From: an uncultured Bacilli bacterium
GTDB lineage: Bacteria > Bacillota_I > Bacilli_A > RF39 > UBA660
Direction: 5' to 3'
Length of the DNA stretch: 44,736 bases
NCBI GenBank assembly: GCA_934177545.1
Contig: CAKPPI010000004.1
Coordinates: forward strand, 1 to 44,736
How positions within the stretch are numbered: the first letter of the stretch is position 1; every line of letters begins with the position of its first letter. A model generated the notes under the pieces. The model was not told the origin of the DNA. It ran no database searches and worked only from the letters and a program-made list of their open reading frames with translations. Positions 15,937 through 23,335 of the stretch are shown piece after piece. The translations under genes were made by a program, and so were the position numbers.

Positions 15937-17193
15937 TTATGACATAACTTCTCCTTTTGGTAAAGTAATATTTACCTCAGTCCATTCATTTTTCTTAGAG
16001 CTATAAGTAATATTACCATCATGTAGTTTAATTATCTCTTTTGATAGACAAGTACCTAGACCTGTTCCTTTCTTCTTTGTTGTAAAAAACATTTGCCCAA
16101 CTTTATCTAGTTCTTCTCTAGTCATACCTATACCATTATCTTTTATTTTGATAGATACATCTTTTCCTAAGTCTTTTACAACAACTTCAATCATGCTTTT
16201 TTCTTTACTACCATCTTTTGCTTCAACGGCATTTTTAAATATATTTATAAGAACTTGTTTTAAGCGGTTATAGTCTGCTTCCATATAAAGCTCTTCATAA
16301 GGTATATTATAATTAGTTGCTATCTTTCTCTCATGAAATAATGGTTTTAAAGCAGAATCTAATTCTTCTAAAAGCATTACTAAATCAAGTTCTTCTTTTT
16401 CTATTTTAATCTTAGTATAATCTAGAAAATCATCCATCAAGACTAGGGTTCTATTAATTTCCCCTTTAATAATGGGAATATACTTAATACATTTCTTTTG
16501 ATCATTTGGATCTAACATATCAAGATAACCTTTACATACAGCGATTGGATTTTTAATCTCATGTGTTACTTTAAATAATGATGCTCTTAACTCTTTTTCT
16601 TTTTCTATTGCATAAAGACTATTATTAAAATCGACAATTTTTTCACCTTTATTTAAAAAGTAAAGAATAATAAAACTTGCTACATAAATAACCAATATAA
16701 GGAATACTAGATAAGTAATATTATCATAATAGTTTCTATTAGGAGCGATAAACCAAAAGACTTTTATCGTTAGAAAGAAACTATTAATAATAATAAAACC
16801 ATGAATTAGATTAACAAGAGAGAATTTACTTTTAGTAAGACAAAGATATCCAATAAAATAAATAATATATTCTATAATTAATAATCCAGGTACAATATGT
16901 AAAAATAATGTTTGATAATAAATTAGAACAACTGATATAAAGACACTAAGCTCTGTTTTCTTTTTAGAAAATGCTAATAATAAAGGAACATCAAAAAGCA
17001 TCGTTGGGTAATTATGATGCAAAGGCAGTCCATAACGAAGGATAAAATATAGGGATGAAGTAAGAGCTATTTCAAAAGCTAAAGTATTCTCTTCCTGCTG
17101 GATATTCTTACGATATGTTATATAGATAAGATATAGGGAAATAGGACATAAAAGATAGATACAATTGTTTAAAATAATTTCAAGATATGACAT
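15937..17193 (-). CDS. KinB-like membrane sensor histidine kinase
   Basis: A 418-residue sensor kinase. The first 180 residues hold about six hydrophobic helices with little extracytoplasmic sequence, as in KinB. The H-box HEIKNPIAVCKGYLDML is near residue 210, with the phosphoacceptor His. The N-box NRLKQVLINIFKNAVEA, G1 DNGIGM and G2 GTGLGTCLSKEI of the ATPase domain follow. KinB-type kinases feed phosphate to Spo0F/Spo0A to start sporulation; that role is supported here by two Spo0A boxes just upstream and sporulation genes in the window. No response regulator gene is adjacent, typical of orphan phosphorelay kinases. The Shine-Dalgarno is AAAGGAGAAG. Confidence 0.88.
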   Translation of the reverse strand: MSYLEIILNNCIYLLCPISLYLIYITYRKNIQQEENTLAFEIALTSSLYFILRYGLPLHHNYPTMLFDVPLLLAFSKKKTELSVFISVVLIYYQTLFLHIVPGLLIIEYIIYFIGYLCLTKSKFSLVNLIHGFIIINSFFLTIKVFWFIAPNRNYYDNITYLVFLILVIYVASFIILYFLNKGEKIVDFNNSLYAIEKEKELRASLFKVTHEIKNPIAVCKGYLDMLDPNDQKKCIKYIPIIKGEINRTLVLMDDFLDYTKIKIEKEELDLVMLLEELDSALKPLFHERKIATNYNIPYEELYMEADYNRLKQVLINIFKNAVEAKDGSKEKSMIEVVVKDLGKDVSIKIKDNGIGMTREELDKVGQMFFTTKKKGTGLGTCLSKEIIKLHDGNITYSSKKNEWTEVNITLPKGEVMS

Positions 17194-17216
17194 ATTTCTT
17201 CTTCTCCTTTGCTATA

Positions 17217-17222
17217 ATTATA
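17217..17222 (-). promoter_or_regulatory. -10 element of the KinB-like kinase gene
   Basis: TATAAT on the minus strand, with no recognisable -35. Both 0A boxes fall in the -24 to -40 region, the arrangement of Spo0A-activated sigma-A promoters such as spoIIG. Confidence 0.5.
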
Positions 17223-17233
17223 TGTATTTTATT

Positions 17234-17250
17234 TGTCGAATTTTGTCGAA
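17234..17250. promoter_or_regulatory. Tandem Spo0A binding sites (0A boxes)
   Basis: Two perfect TGTCGAA copies (plus strand 17234-17240 and 17244-17250), spaced one helical turn apart, 41 bp upstream of the kinase ATG. TGTCGAA is the core Spo0A recognition sequence. Confidence 0.78.
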
Positions 17251-17259
17251 AAATGAAGA

Positions 17260-17286
17260 AAAGTAAGAGAAATTTTCCCTTACTTT
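17260..17286 (-). terminator. Terminator of htpG
   Basis: An interrupted palindrome, arms 17260-17272 and 17274-17286, overlaps the htpG stop codon. Read on the minus strand it is followed by a T-rich tract. Confidence 0.55.
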
Positions 17287-19160
17287 GCTAATAAGTCACA
17301 AATTAGATTACTTAACTCAGTAGGATTATCTACTGATAGACCTTCAATTAGTCTTGCTTCTTGATATAGTACTTTACTATATTTATCTAAAGTATCAAAG
17401 TCTTTATTGTTATATAACTCTTCCATTTTCTTAGTAATTGGATGATTCATATTAATCTCCATTACTGTTTCTGCTTTAACATTTTGATTATTTGGCATAG
17501 ATTGTAATACTTTCTCCATCTCTGTTGATACTTCACCTTTAGTCTTTAAACATACTGGGTGATTTTTTAAATGATTAGTAAAAGTTACATCTACTACAGA
17601 ATCTGTTAGAGTCTCTTTCATCTTTCCTAACATATCTTTATAAGAAGTATTAGCTTCTTCTAGTTCTTTCTTTTCCTCTTCAGTAGAAAGATCAAGTTTT
17701 TCATCTGCTACATTCATAAAAGTTTTATCATCATACATACTTAATGTTTTAATAGTAAACTCATCTAAGTATTCGGTTAAGTATAATACTTCATAGCCTT
17801 TTTCTTTAACAGCATCTACTTGTGGAAGCATCTCACATTTTTCTAAGCTTTCAGAGCAAGCATAATAAATGTTTTTCTGATCACTTTTCATTCTACTAAC
17901 GTATTCTTTTAAGGTTGTATATTTCTTATCATTTGATGAATTAAATAGTAATAAGTCTTGTAGTAAATCTTTTTTCATACCATAAGTAGAATAAATTCCA
18001 TACTTTAATTGCATACCAAAATCTTTATAGAATTTCTCATAGTTTTCTCTATCTTTTGTAAGCATAGTCTCTAATTCTTTTTTGATTTTTGATTCTAGAC
18101 TCTTTTCTATAGCTTGAATTTGATAATTTTCTTGTAAAGTTTCTCTTGAGATATTTAATGATATATCTTCACTATCAACTAATCCTTTAACGAAACTAAA
18201 GTAGTCTGGTAATAAGTCGCTACACTTATCCATGATTAGAACTCCTTTAGAATATAGTTGTAGTCCTTTTTCATAGTCTTTTGAATAGTAATTATATGGA
18301 GCATGAGAAGGGATAAATAATAAAGTTTGATAACTAGTTCTTCCTTCTACTTCACTACGAATTACTTTTAATGGTTTTTCATAATCATAGAACTTATCAG
18401 TATAAAAGTCTTGATACTCTTCATCAGTTACTTCACTCTTTGGCTTTTTCCAAATAGGTGTCATACTGTTTAATGTCTTATCAGTACTTACTGTCTCTTC
18501 CTTATCGTCTTTATCTTTCTTAGTTTCTTCTACCATCATCTTAACTGGGTATGGTATATAGTCAGAGTACTTTTTAATTAATCTTTCAAGTGTATATGTT
18601 TCTAAGAAATCACTATATTTATTATCTTCTGTATCTTCTTTTAAGTATAAAGTAATCTCAGTACCAGTATCTTTTTTATCTGACTTACTAATAGTATAAC
18701 CACTAGCTCCTTCACTTTCCCAAGTATTAGCTTCACTATCACTATCTAATGGTTTACTATTTACTACTACTTTATCACTTACCATAAAGGCTGAATAAAA
18801 TCCTACTCCGAACTGTCCAATTATTGATAAGTTTTTCTCATCTTTCATATTTTCTTTGAATAGTTCAGAACCACTCTTAGCAATTGTACCTAAGTTATTT
18901 TCTAATTCTTCGCAAGTCATACCAATACCATTATCTTTAATAGTTAAAGTTCTATTTTCTTTATCTGGTATTAATCTAATCTCTAAGTCTTCTTTTTTTA
19001 TTTTAATCTTTGTATCTGTTAGTGACTTATAATATAATTTATCAAGTGCATCACTAGCATTAGAGATTAACTCTCTTAAAAATATTTCTTGATTTGTATA
19101 GATGGAATGAATCATCATATCTAATAGTTTTTTTGATTCTGCTTTAAATTGTTTTTTCAT
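17280..19160 (-). CDS. htpG: HtpG, Hsp90 chaperone
   Basis: A 626-residue bacterial Hsp90 of normal length. The N-terminal GHKL ATPase is intact: ELISNASDALDKL near residue 29, DNGIGMT near 78, GQFGVGFYSAFMV near 120. The middle domain (about 225-490) includes GVLIMDKCSDLLPDYFSFVKG and the arginine of SLNISRETLQ, and a C-terminal dimerisation domain follows. HtpG is a cytosolic dimeric ATP-dependent chaperone for late folding steps. AGGAGGAG precedes the ATG. Its promoter carries a near-consensus CIRCE, unlike B. subtilis htpG, which from established knowledge is outside the HrcA regulon. Confidence 0.97.
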   Translation of the reverse strand: MKKQFKAESKKLLDMMIHSIYTNQEIFLRELISNASDALDKLYYKSLTDTKIKIKKEDLEIRLIPDKENRTLTIKDNGIGMTCEELENNLGTIAKSGSELFKENMKDEKNLSIIGQFGVGFYSAFMVSDKVVVNSKPLDSDSEANTWESEGASGYTISKSDKKDTGTEITLYLKEDTEDNKYSDFLETYTLERLIKKYSDYIPYPVKMMVEETKKDKDDKEETVSTDKTLNSMTPIWKKPKSEVTDEEYQDFYTDKFYDYEKPLKVIRSEVEGRTSYQTLLFIPSHAPYNYYSKDYEKGLQLYSKGVLIMDKCSDLLPDYFSFVKGLVDSEDISLNISRETLQENYQIQAIEKSLESKIKKELETMLTKDRENYEKFYKDFGMQLKYGIYSTYGMKKDLLQDLLLFNSSNDKKYTTLKEYVSRMKSDQKNIYYACSESLEKCEMLPQVDAVKEKGYEVLYLTEYLDEFTIKTLSMYDDKTFMNVADEKLDLSTEEEKKELEEANTSYKDMLGKMKETLTDSVVDVTFTNHLKNHPVCLKTKGEVSTEMEKVLQSMPNNQNVKAETVMEINMNHPITKKMEELYNNKDFDTLDKYSKVLYQEARLIEGLSVDNPTELSNLICDLLAK

Positions 19161-19202
19161 ATATAATAATCTCCTCCTCGTTAGTTCTTCCTAACAATTA
19201 GT

Positions 19203-19231
19203 AGAATATCACTAGAATTAGCAATTGTCAA
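19203..19231 (-). promoter_or_regulatory. Sigma-A promoter of htpG
   Basis: On the minus strand TTGACA (19231-19226), exactly 17 bp, TATTCT (19208-19203). The -35 lies within the CIRCE element, the same geometry as at hsp20. Confidence 0.8.
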
Positions 19232-19244
19232 TATAGAGTGCTAA
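19218..19244 (-). promoter_or_regulatory. CIRCE-like operator of htpG
   Basis: Minus strand TTAGCACTC-N9-AATTGCTAA. The left arm is perfect and the right arm has two changes from GAGTGCTAA. Position relative to the -35 equals that at hsp20. Confidence 0.75.
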
Positions 19245-19307
19245 TTATTTTTATTTAATATTCCTTTCGATATATCTATGATAGTAAACTTTTCTTAAAT
19301 AAATATT

Positions 19308-19339
19308 AAAAAAGAAAGATTTATTTATTTTTATCTTTC
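19308..19339 (-). terminator. Terminator of the nifS-ttcA transcript
   Basis: GAAAGAT/ATCTTTC arms (19314-19320 and 19333-19339) are followed on the minus strand by six T (19313-19308). It overlaps the ttcA stop codon and ends the run that begins at copA. Confidence 0.7.
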
Positions 19340-20160
19340 TTATCATAATCTTCTAAGAAACTTTTATATACCCCATTAGTCTTTGTTCCTAAAACACAAT
19401 CTAAATTTACATTATCTAGGCTCTTGAAGATGTTATAGTCAGCATTTTTATTAATCTTTCTTAGATTCTTAATTAGTTCTTTCATCTCTTTTCGTTTACT
19501 AGTTCCATCATTTATTAAGGAACATCCTTCTGTGAAACGGCAAGCACAATTGATAAATGTTAATTCATTAGTATTACGCCAAGAGATGATTGACTCTTCT
19601 TTGACTAAATATAATGGTCTAATAAGTTCAATACCTTCAAAGTTATCACTATGAAGTTTAGGCATCATAGTCTTTATTTCCGAACCATATAGCATTGATA
19701 AAAGAGTTGTTTCAATTACATCATCAAAGTGATGACCTAGAGCTATTTTATTACATCCTAGCTCTTTTGCTTTACTATATAAGAAACCTCTTCGCATTCT
19801 AGCACACATATAACAAGGACTAGAATCTATTTGACTTACTACATCAAAGATATCACTTTCAAATATCTCAATAGGAATATTTAGTATTTTAGCATTGTCT
19901 TCTATCATAGCTCGATTATATTCGTTATAACCTGGATCCATTACTACATATCTAGCGGTAAACTTAACTTTACCATGACGAATTAATTCTTGTATACACT
20001 TAGCTAGTAGGAATGAATCTTTTCCACCTGATATACAAACCATTACATTATCATTTTCTTTGATTAATTCATATTCACTAACTGCTTTTATAAATTTAGA
20101 AAATATATCTTTACGATATTTCTTTATAATACTTCGCTCTATTTCTTTATACTTCTCCAT
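19321..20160 (-). CDS. ttcA: TtcA-family tRNA 2-thiolation protein
   Basis: A 279-residue ATP-pyrophosphatase. The PP-loop SGGKDS is near residue 45. CYMCARMRRG near 117 provides two of the cysteines that hold the Fe-S cluster in TtcA-type enzymes, followed by KIALGHHFDDVIETTLLSMLYGSEIKTM. A later cysteine is in CRFTEGCS. TtcA makes 2-thiocytidine in tRNA; relatives use other positions, so the exact target is not certain. Its start overlaps the nifS end by 14 bp. NifS would supply the persulfide sulfur. The last 25 residues are Lys/Asp-rich. Confidence 0.85.
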   Translation of the reverse strand: MEKYKEIERSIIKKYRKDIFSKFIKAVSEYELIKENDNVMVCISGGKDSFLLAKCIQELIRHGKVKFTARYVVMDPGYNEYNRAMIEDNAKILNIPIEIFESDIFDVVSQIDSSPCYMCARMRRGFLYSKAKELGCNKIALGHHFDDVIETTLLSMLYGSEIKTMMPKLHSDNFEGIELIRPLYLVKEESIISWRNTNELTFINCACRFTEGCSLINDGTSKRKEMKELIKNLRKINKNADYNIFKSLDNVNLDCVLGTKTNGVYKSFLEDYDKKDKNK

Positions 20161-21277
20161 GATAAATCTCCTTATATATTAAATCAAATACTTTCAAAAA
20201 TTCTTCTACTTCTTCTTTAGTAGTTTTATATGATAAACTTACTCTAATTGATGATGATGCTTTTTGTTTATCTTTAGTTAAGGCATATACTAGTTTAGAT
20301 GGGGTTGTGATGGGACAACATGAAGTTTTAGCAGAAAGAATGATATTATGTTCTTCAAACTTATCTAAGATAGTAAGAGCTTTTTCTCCTATAAGACTAA
20401 AGTTGATGATAGATGGTAATGAGTTTTCTCTACTGTTGATAGAAACATTTTTATTTTCACTTAGATGTGATTTAATCATATCACCTAATTCTTTTAGATA
20501 GTTATATCTTGTTTCTTGATTAGTAAGTGCTATTTCTAAAGCTTTTTCTAAGGCTAAAACATTGGCAAGTGATGGAGTTCCTGCTCGATAAATGGTTGTA
20601 GATTTACCACCTTCTATTAATGGAGTTAGTCTAACATTTTTCTTTTTTACTAAGATACCAAAGTTATCTAAGCCATGAAACTTATGAGGATTTATAGTGA
20701 TAAGGTCTACATTACTATAATCGATTGCTACCTTTCCAATAGACTGAGTAGCATCAGTATGAAAGTGACAGTTAGGATAATCTTTTAAAATAGTTGCTAT
20801 TTCTTCTATCGGTTGTCTAAGAGCTAGTTCACTATCTACTGAGGTAACACTTACTAAAATAGTATCATCTCTTAGCATATTCTTTAAAGATTCTATATCT
20901 ACTATACCTTTATCAGTTACAGGAATAACTTCAACTTCAAAACCAAGACGTTCTAAACTAACTACTGAACTAGTAATAGAATTATGTTCTAAACTACTAA
21001 TCAAGATATGCTTACCATAATTTTTGTAACTAAGACATAGTCCTTTAATTGCTAAGTTATTAGATTCAGTTGCACCTGAGGTATAAATAATCTCATCTTT
21101 TAACACTTTAAGCATATTAGCAATTCTTAAAGTACTATCACTTATCATTTTATTTTCTTCTCTTCCTAGTTTATGAGATGAATTTGGATTGGCATAATAC
21201 TTTTTAGTTGTATTATAAAAGACATCTAATACTTCATCTTCTACAAAACTAGCGGCTACATTATCTAAATAAATCAA
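20147..21277 (-). CDS. nifS: NifS/IscS-type cysteine desulfurase
   Basis: A 376-residue PLP enzyme releasing sulfur from cysteine as an enzyme-bound persulfide. Visible are GATESNNLAIKG near residue 67, HTDATQSIGK near 175, the PLP-lysine motif NPHKFHG near 197, and the catalytic loop SAKTSCCP near 320. The start is a TTG at 21277: AAAGGGGTG lies 6 nt upstream, and the protein then begins MIYLDNVAAS as in other NifS. An upstream GTG lies inside the ribosome-binding site. Overlap with ttcA indicates a dedicated tRNA-thiolation pair, where many Firmicutes pair NifS with ThiI. Confidence 0.9.
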   Translation of the reverse strand: MIYLDNVAASFVEDEVLDVFYNTTKKYYANPNSSHKLGREENKMISDSTLRIANMLKVLKDEIIYTSGATESNNLAIKGLCLSYKNYGKHILISSLEHNSITSSVVSLERLGFEVEVIPVTDKGIVDIESLKNMLRDDTILVSVTSVDSELALRQPIEEIATILKDYPNCHFHTDATQSIGKVAIDYSNVDLITINPHKFHGLDNFGILVKKKNVRLTPLIEGGKSTTIYRAGTPSLANVLALEKALEIALTNQETRYNYLKELGDMIKSHLSENKNVSINSRENSLPSIINFSLIGEKALTILDKFEEHNIILSAKTSCCPITTPSKLVYALTKDKQKASSSIRVSLSYKTTKEEVEEFLKVFDLIYKEIYHGEV

Positions 21278-21319
21278 GTATATCACCCCTTTGTTTAAGT
21301 CTATCTTATTATAAGTAGA

Positions 21320-22600
21320 TTAATTTTCACTGTCAACATTGTTTTCTTCATCTTTTTTATTCTGTTCTTCTGCAAAGAGTTTAGCCATTGTTTCACTATT
21401 TCTTGTTAATCTTTTTATAGTTAACTCTTCTGCTTTATTATTAGCAAGTCTTAAGTTTCTATCACTAGAGATTAGGGCATCTTTTGTCCTTTGTAAATGA
21501 TCAATTGTTTTATCTATTTCTTCTATTGCTTTACTAAACTTTTCGGATGCTATGCGATAGTTTTTAGCAAAACCACTCTTAAAGGCATTCATATTCTCTT
21601 CAAAGTTAGATATATCAATATTTTGATTTTGTAAAACAAGCATTTCCTTTTTATATTCTAAAGCATTAAGAGCTGCTCCTCTAATTAAGGTTATTAAAGG
21701 AATAAAAAACTGTGGTCTAATAACATACATCTTAGGATAACGATAAGAAACATCTACTATGCCCATATTATAATAGTCATTATCAATTTCAAGTAAGGAG
21801 ACAAGTACAGCATATTCACATTTTTTCTCTTTTCTATCTTTATCTAGTTCTTTAAAGAAGTCTTCATTCTTATGTTTAGTAGCTGTCATATCTGCTTCAT
21901 TTTTCATCTCAAACATGATAGATACAATCTCTGTTTTCTCATCATCATAGTCTCTAAAGATAAAGTCACCTTTAGAACCGGTTCTTGCATCATTATCTTT
22001 TTCAAAGTAAGCATTAGGAAATAATGGTCTTAAGGTATTAAACTCATTATTACAATGTACTTCTAGACTCTCTCCTATCATCTTAGTTGATTGTCTTGCT
22101 TTCATATCTTTATAGTAAGCAATCATCTCATCTTTATCTTTTAGTTTATTTTCATACACATCTTTGATATTTTTTTCTTTTAAGGCATACTCTTTACTAT
22201 CTAATTCTAACTGACTTTTCAAACTAGAAATATTCTTATCTTTTTCATTTTTTAGTTCTTTAATCTTAATATTTAACTTTGCTATTTCTTCTTTATATTC
22301 ATTAGCTGTTTTAATCTTAGTATTTTCAACCAAACTATCTTCTAGTTGTTTTTTACTCTTTAATTCCTCATTTAGTTTTGTTATCTCTAAATCTTTTTCT
22401 TTTAGCATCGTACTTAATTTCTTTTCAAGTTCATTCTCAGCTAGCTTTATTGCTTGGTTCTTATCTTTTTCATATTGTTCTTGTCTTGTTGCTATCTCAT
22501 TTTTAAATTCACTATCTCTTACTTGTTTTACAATAGAGTCATATTGTTGTTCATCAATTTTAAAAATGGTTCCACAATTAGGACATTTTATTTCATTCAT
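21320..22600 (-). CDS. DUF2130-family protein with N-terminal zinc ribbon
   Basis: A 426-residue DUF2130 protein. Residues 4-9 begin a one-knuckle CPNCGTIF motif. Residues about 25-160 form a long coiled coil rich in Lys and Glu. The conserved globular part runs from about 165 to 330, with MIGESLEVHCNNEF, GSKGDFIF, IMFEMKNEAD and YAVLVSLLE. The order E...GDF...E.K resembles a restriction-nuclease fold (PD-(D/E)XK-like), which is inference. A second coiled coil ends the protein. Function unknown. It starts 14 bp after the DUF2318 gene and lies 43 bp before nifS. The Shine-Dalgarno is AAAGGTG. Confidence 0.8.
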   Translation of the reverse strand: MNEIKCPNCGTIFKIDEQQYDSIVKQVRDSEFKNEIATRQEQYEKDKNQAIKLAENELEKKLSTMLKEKDLEITKLNEELKSKKQLEDSLVENTKIKTANEYKEEIAKLNIKIKELKNEKDKNISSLKSQLELDSKEYALKEKNIKDVYENKLKDKDEMIAYYKDMKARQSTKMIGESLEVHCNNEFNTLRPLFPNAYFEKDNDARTGSKGDFIFRDYDDEKTEIVSIMFEMKNEADMTATKHKNEDFFKELDKDRKEKKCEYAVLVSLLEIDNDYYNMGIVDVSYRYPKMYVIRPQFFIPLITLIRGAALNALEYKKEMLVLQNQNIDISNFEENMNAFKSGFAKNYRIASEKFSKAIEEIDKTIDHLQRTKDALISSDRNLRLANNKAEELTIKRLTRNSETMAKLFAEEQNKKDEENNVDSEN

Positions 22601-22614
22601 AGTTTTACACCTTT

Positions 22615-23109
22615 CTATTTAGTTTTTTCTTTAAGATTTTTAAACTTAGATTTAAAAGTATCTACATAATCTTTATTAATAATAATTTTATTATCTTCTT
22701 CTTGTTTTTCTTCTACTGGAGTTGGATTGCAACCTCCTTTTTCTATTCCAATCTTATTTATATGGAACTTAGTACCACAGTTTTGGCATACTAAGTATTC
22801 ACCTTCTTGGATGAAGTAAGCTTTAGGCGATGGGTTACAAACCTGACAAGTATTAAGTGCTATTCTTACTTTATTATCTGTTCCTCTTACTAAGATAAAC
22901 TGAATGATAATACCATCATCGTCATAATTTACAAAGGTAGCTGTACTTGTTATTTTACTAGTATCTAGAATAATATTATTATCTTCATTAGCTTTTACTG
23001 TTAGATATTTATTTTCTAATTGTTTCTTTACTTCCTTAGTTTTAGTACTACAACCATTAACAGTTAAAACTAGGATTAAGATAAGAATAAGATAACTAAT
23101 TTTCCGCAT
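22615..23109 (-). CDS. DUF2318 (FtrD-like) lipoprotein
   Basis: A 164-residue predicted lipoprotein. A hydrophobic signal (residues 4-18) is followed by a lipobox-like VNGC with Cys 20. The DUF2318 core contains ALNTCQVCNPSPKAYF, EYLVCQNCGTKFHINKIG and GGCNP, giving two CxxC pairs and one further cysteine expected to bind metal. Family members occur in bacterial iron or copper transport loci. It is therefore probably attached outside the membrane, handling metal beside the copper exporter; that task is inferred from context. Its start overlaps copZ by 14 bp. GGAG precedes the ATG. Confidence 0.82.
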   Translation of the reverse strand: MRKISYLILILILVLTVNGCSTKTKEVKKQLENKYLTVKANEDNNIILDTSKITSTATFVNYDDDGIIIQFILVRGTDNKVRIALNTCQVCNPSPKAYFIQEGEYLVCQNCGTKFHINKIGIEKGGCNPTPVEEKQEEDNKIIINKDYVDTFKSKFKNLKEKTK

Positions 23110-23332
23110 TACTTACTCCTTCATATTTATATCCTAAAGAGTTGATAGTACTTTCTACTACTTTGATATTTAATTCTTTAATACTTAAAACAGTAACACT
23201 ATTATTCTTAAGATTTACTTTTACTTTTCTTATATCATCTAAACTTTCTAGAGCTTTAGTTACTTTATCAGCACAATGGTTACAACTCATTCCTTCTACT
23301 TTAATTATAGTTTTAATCTTCTTATTAAACAT
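23096..23332 (-). CDS. copZ: CopZ-like HMA copper chaperone
   Basis: A 78-residue heavy-metal-associated domain with the metal motif GMSCNHC near residue 14 and the typical beta-alpha-beta-beta-alpha-beta layout (VKVNLKNNSVTV, INSLGYKY). It binds Cu(I) in the cytosol and delivers it to CopA. It starts 3 bp after the copA stop, and its GAAGGGAA ribosome-binding site lies at the end of copA. Expression is predicted from the copA promoter. Confidence 0.92.
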   Translation of the reverse strand: MFNKKIKTIIKVEGMSCNHCADKVTKALESLDDIRKVKVNLKNNSVTVLSIKELNIKVVESTINSLGYKYEGVSNAEN

Positions 23333-23335
23333 TTA

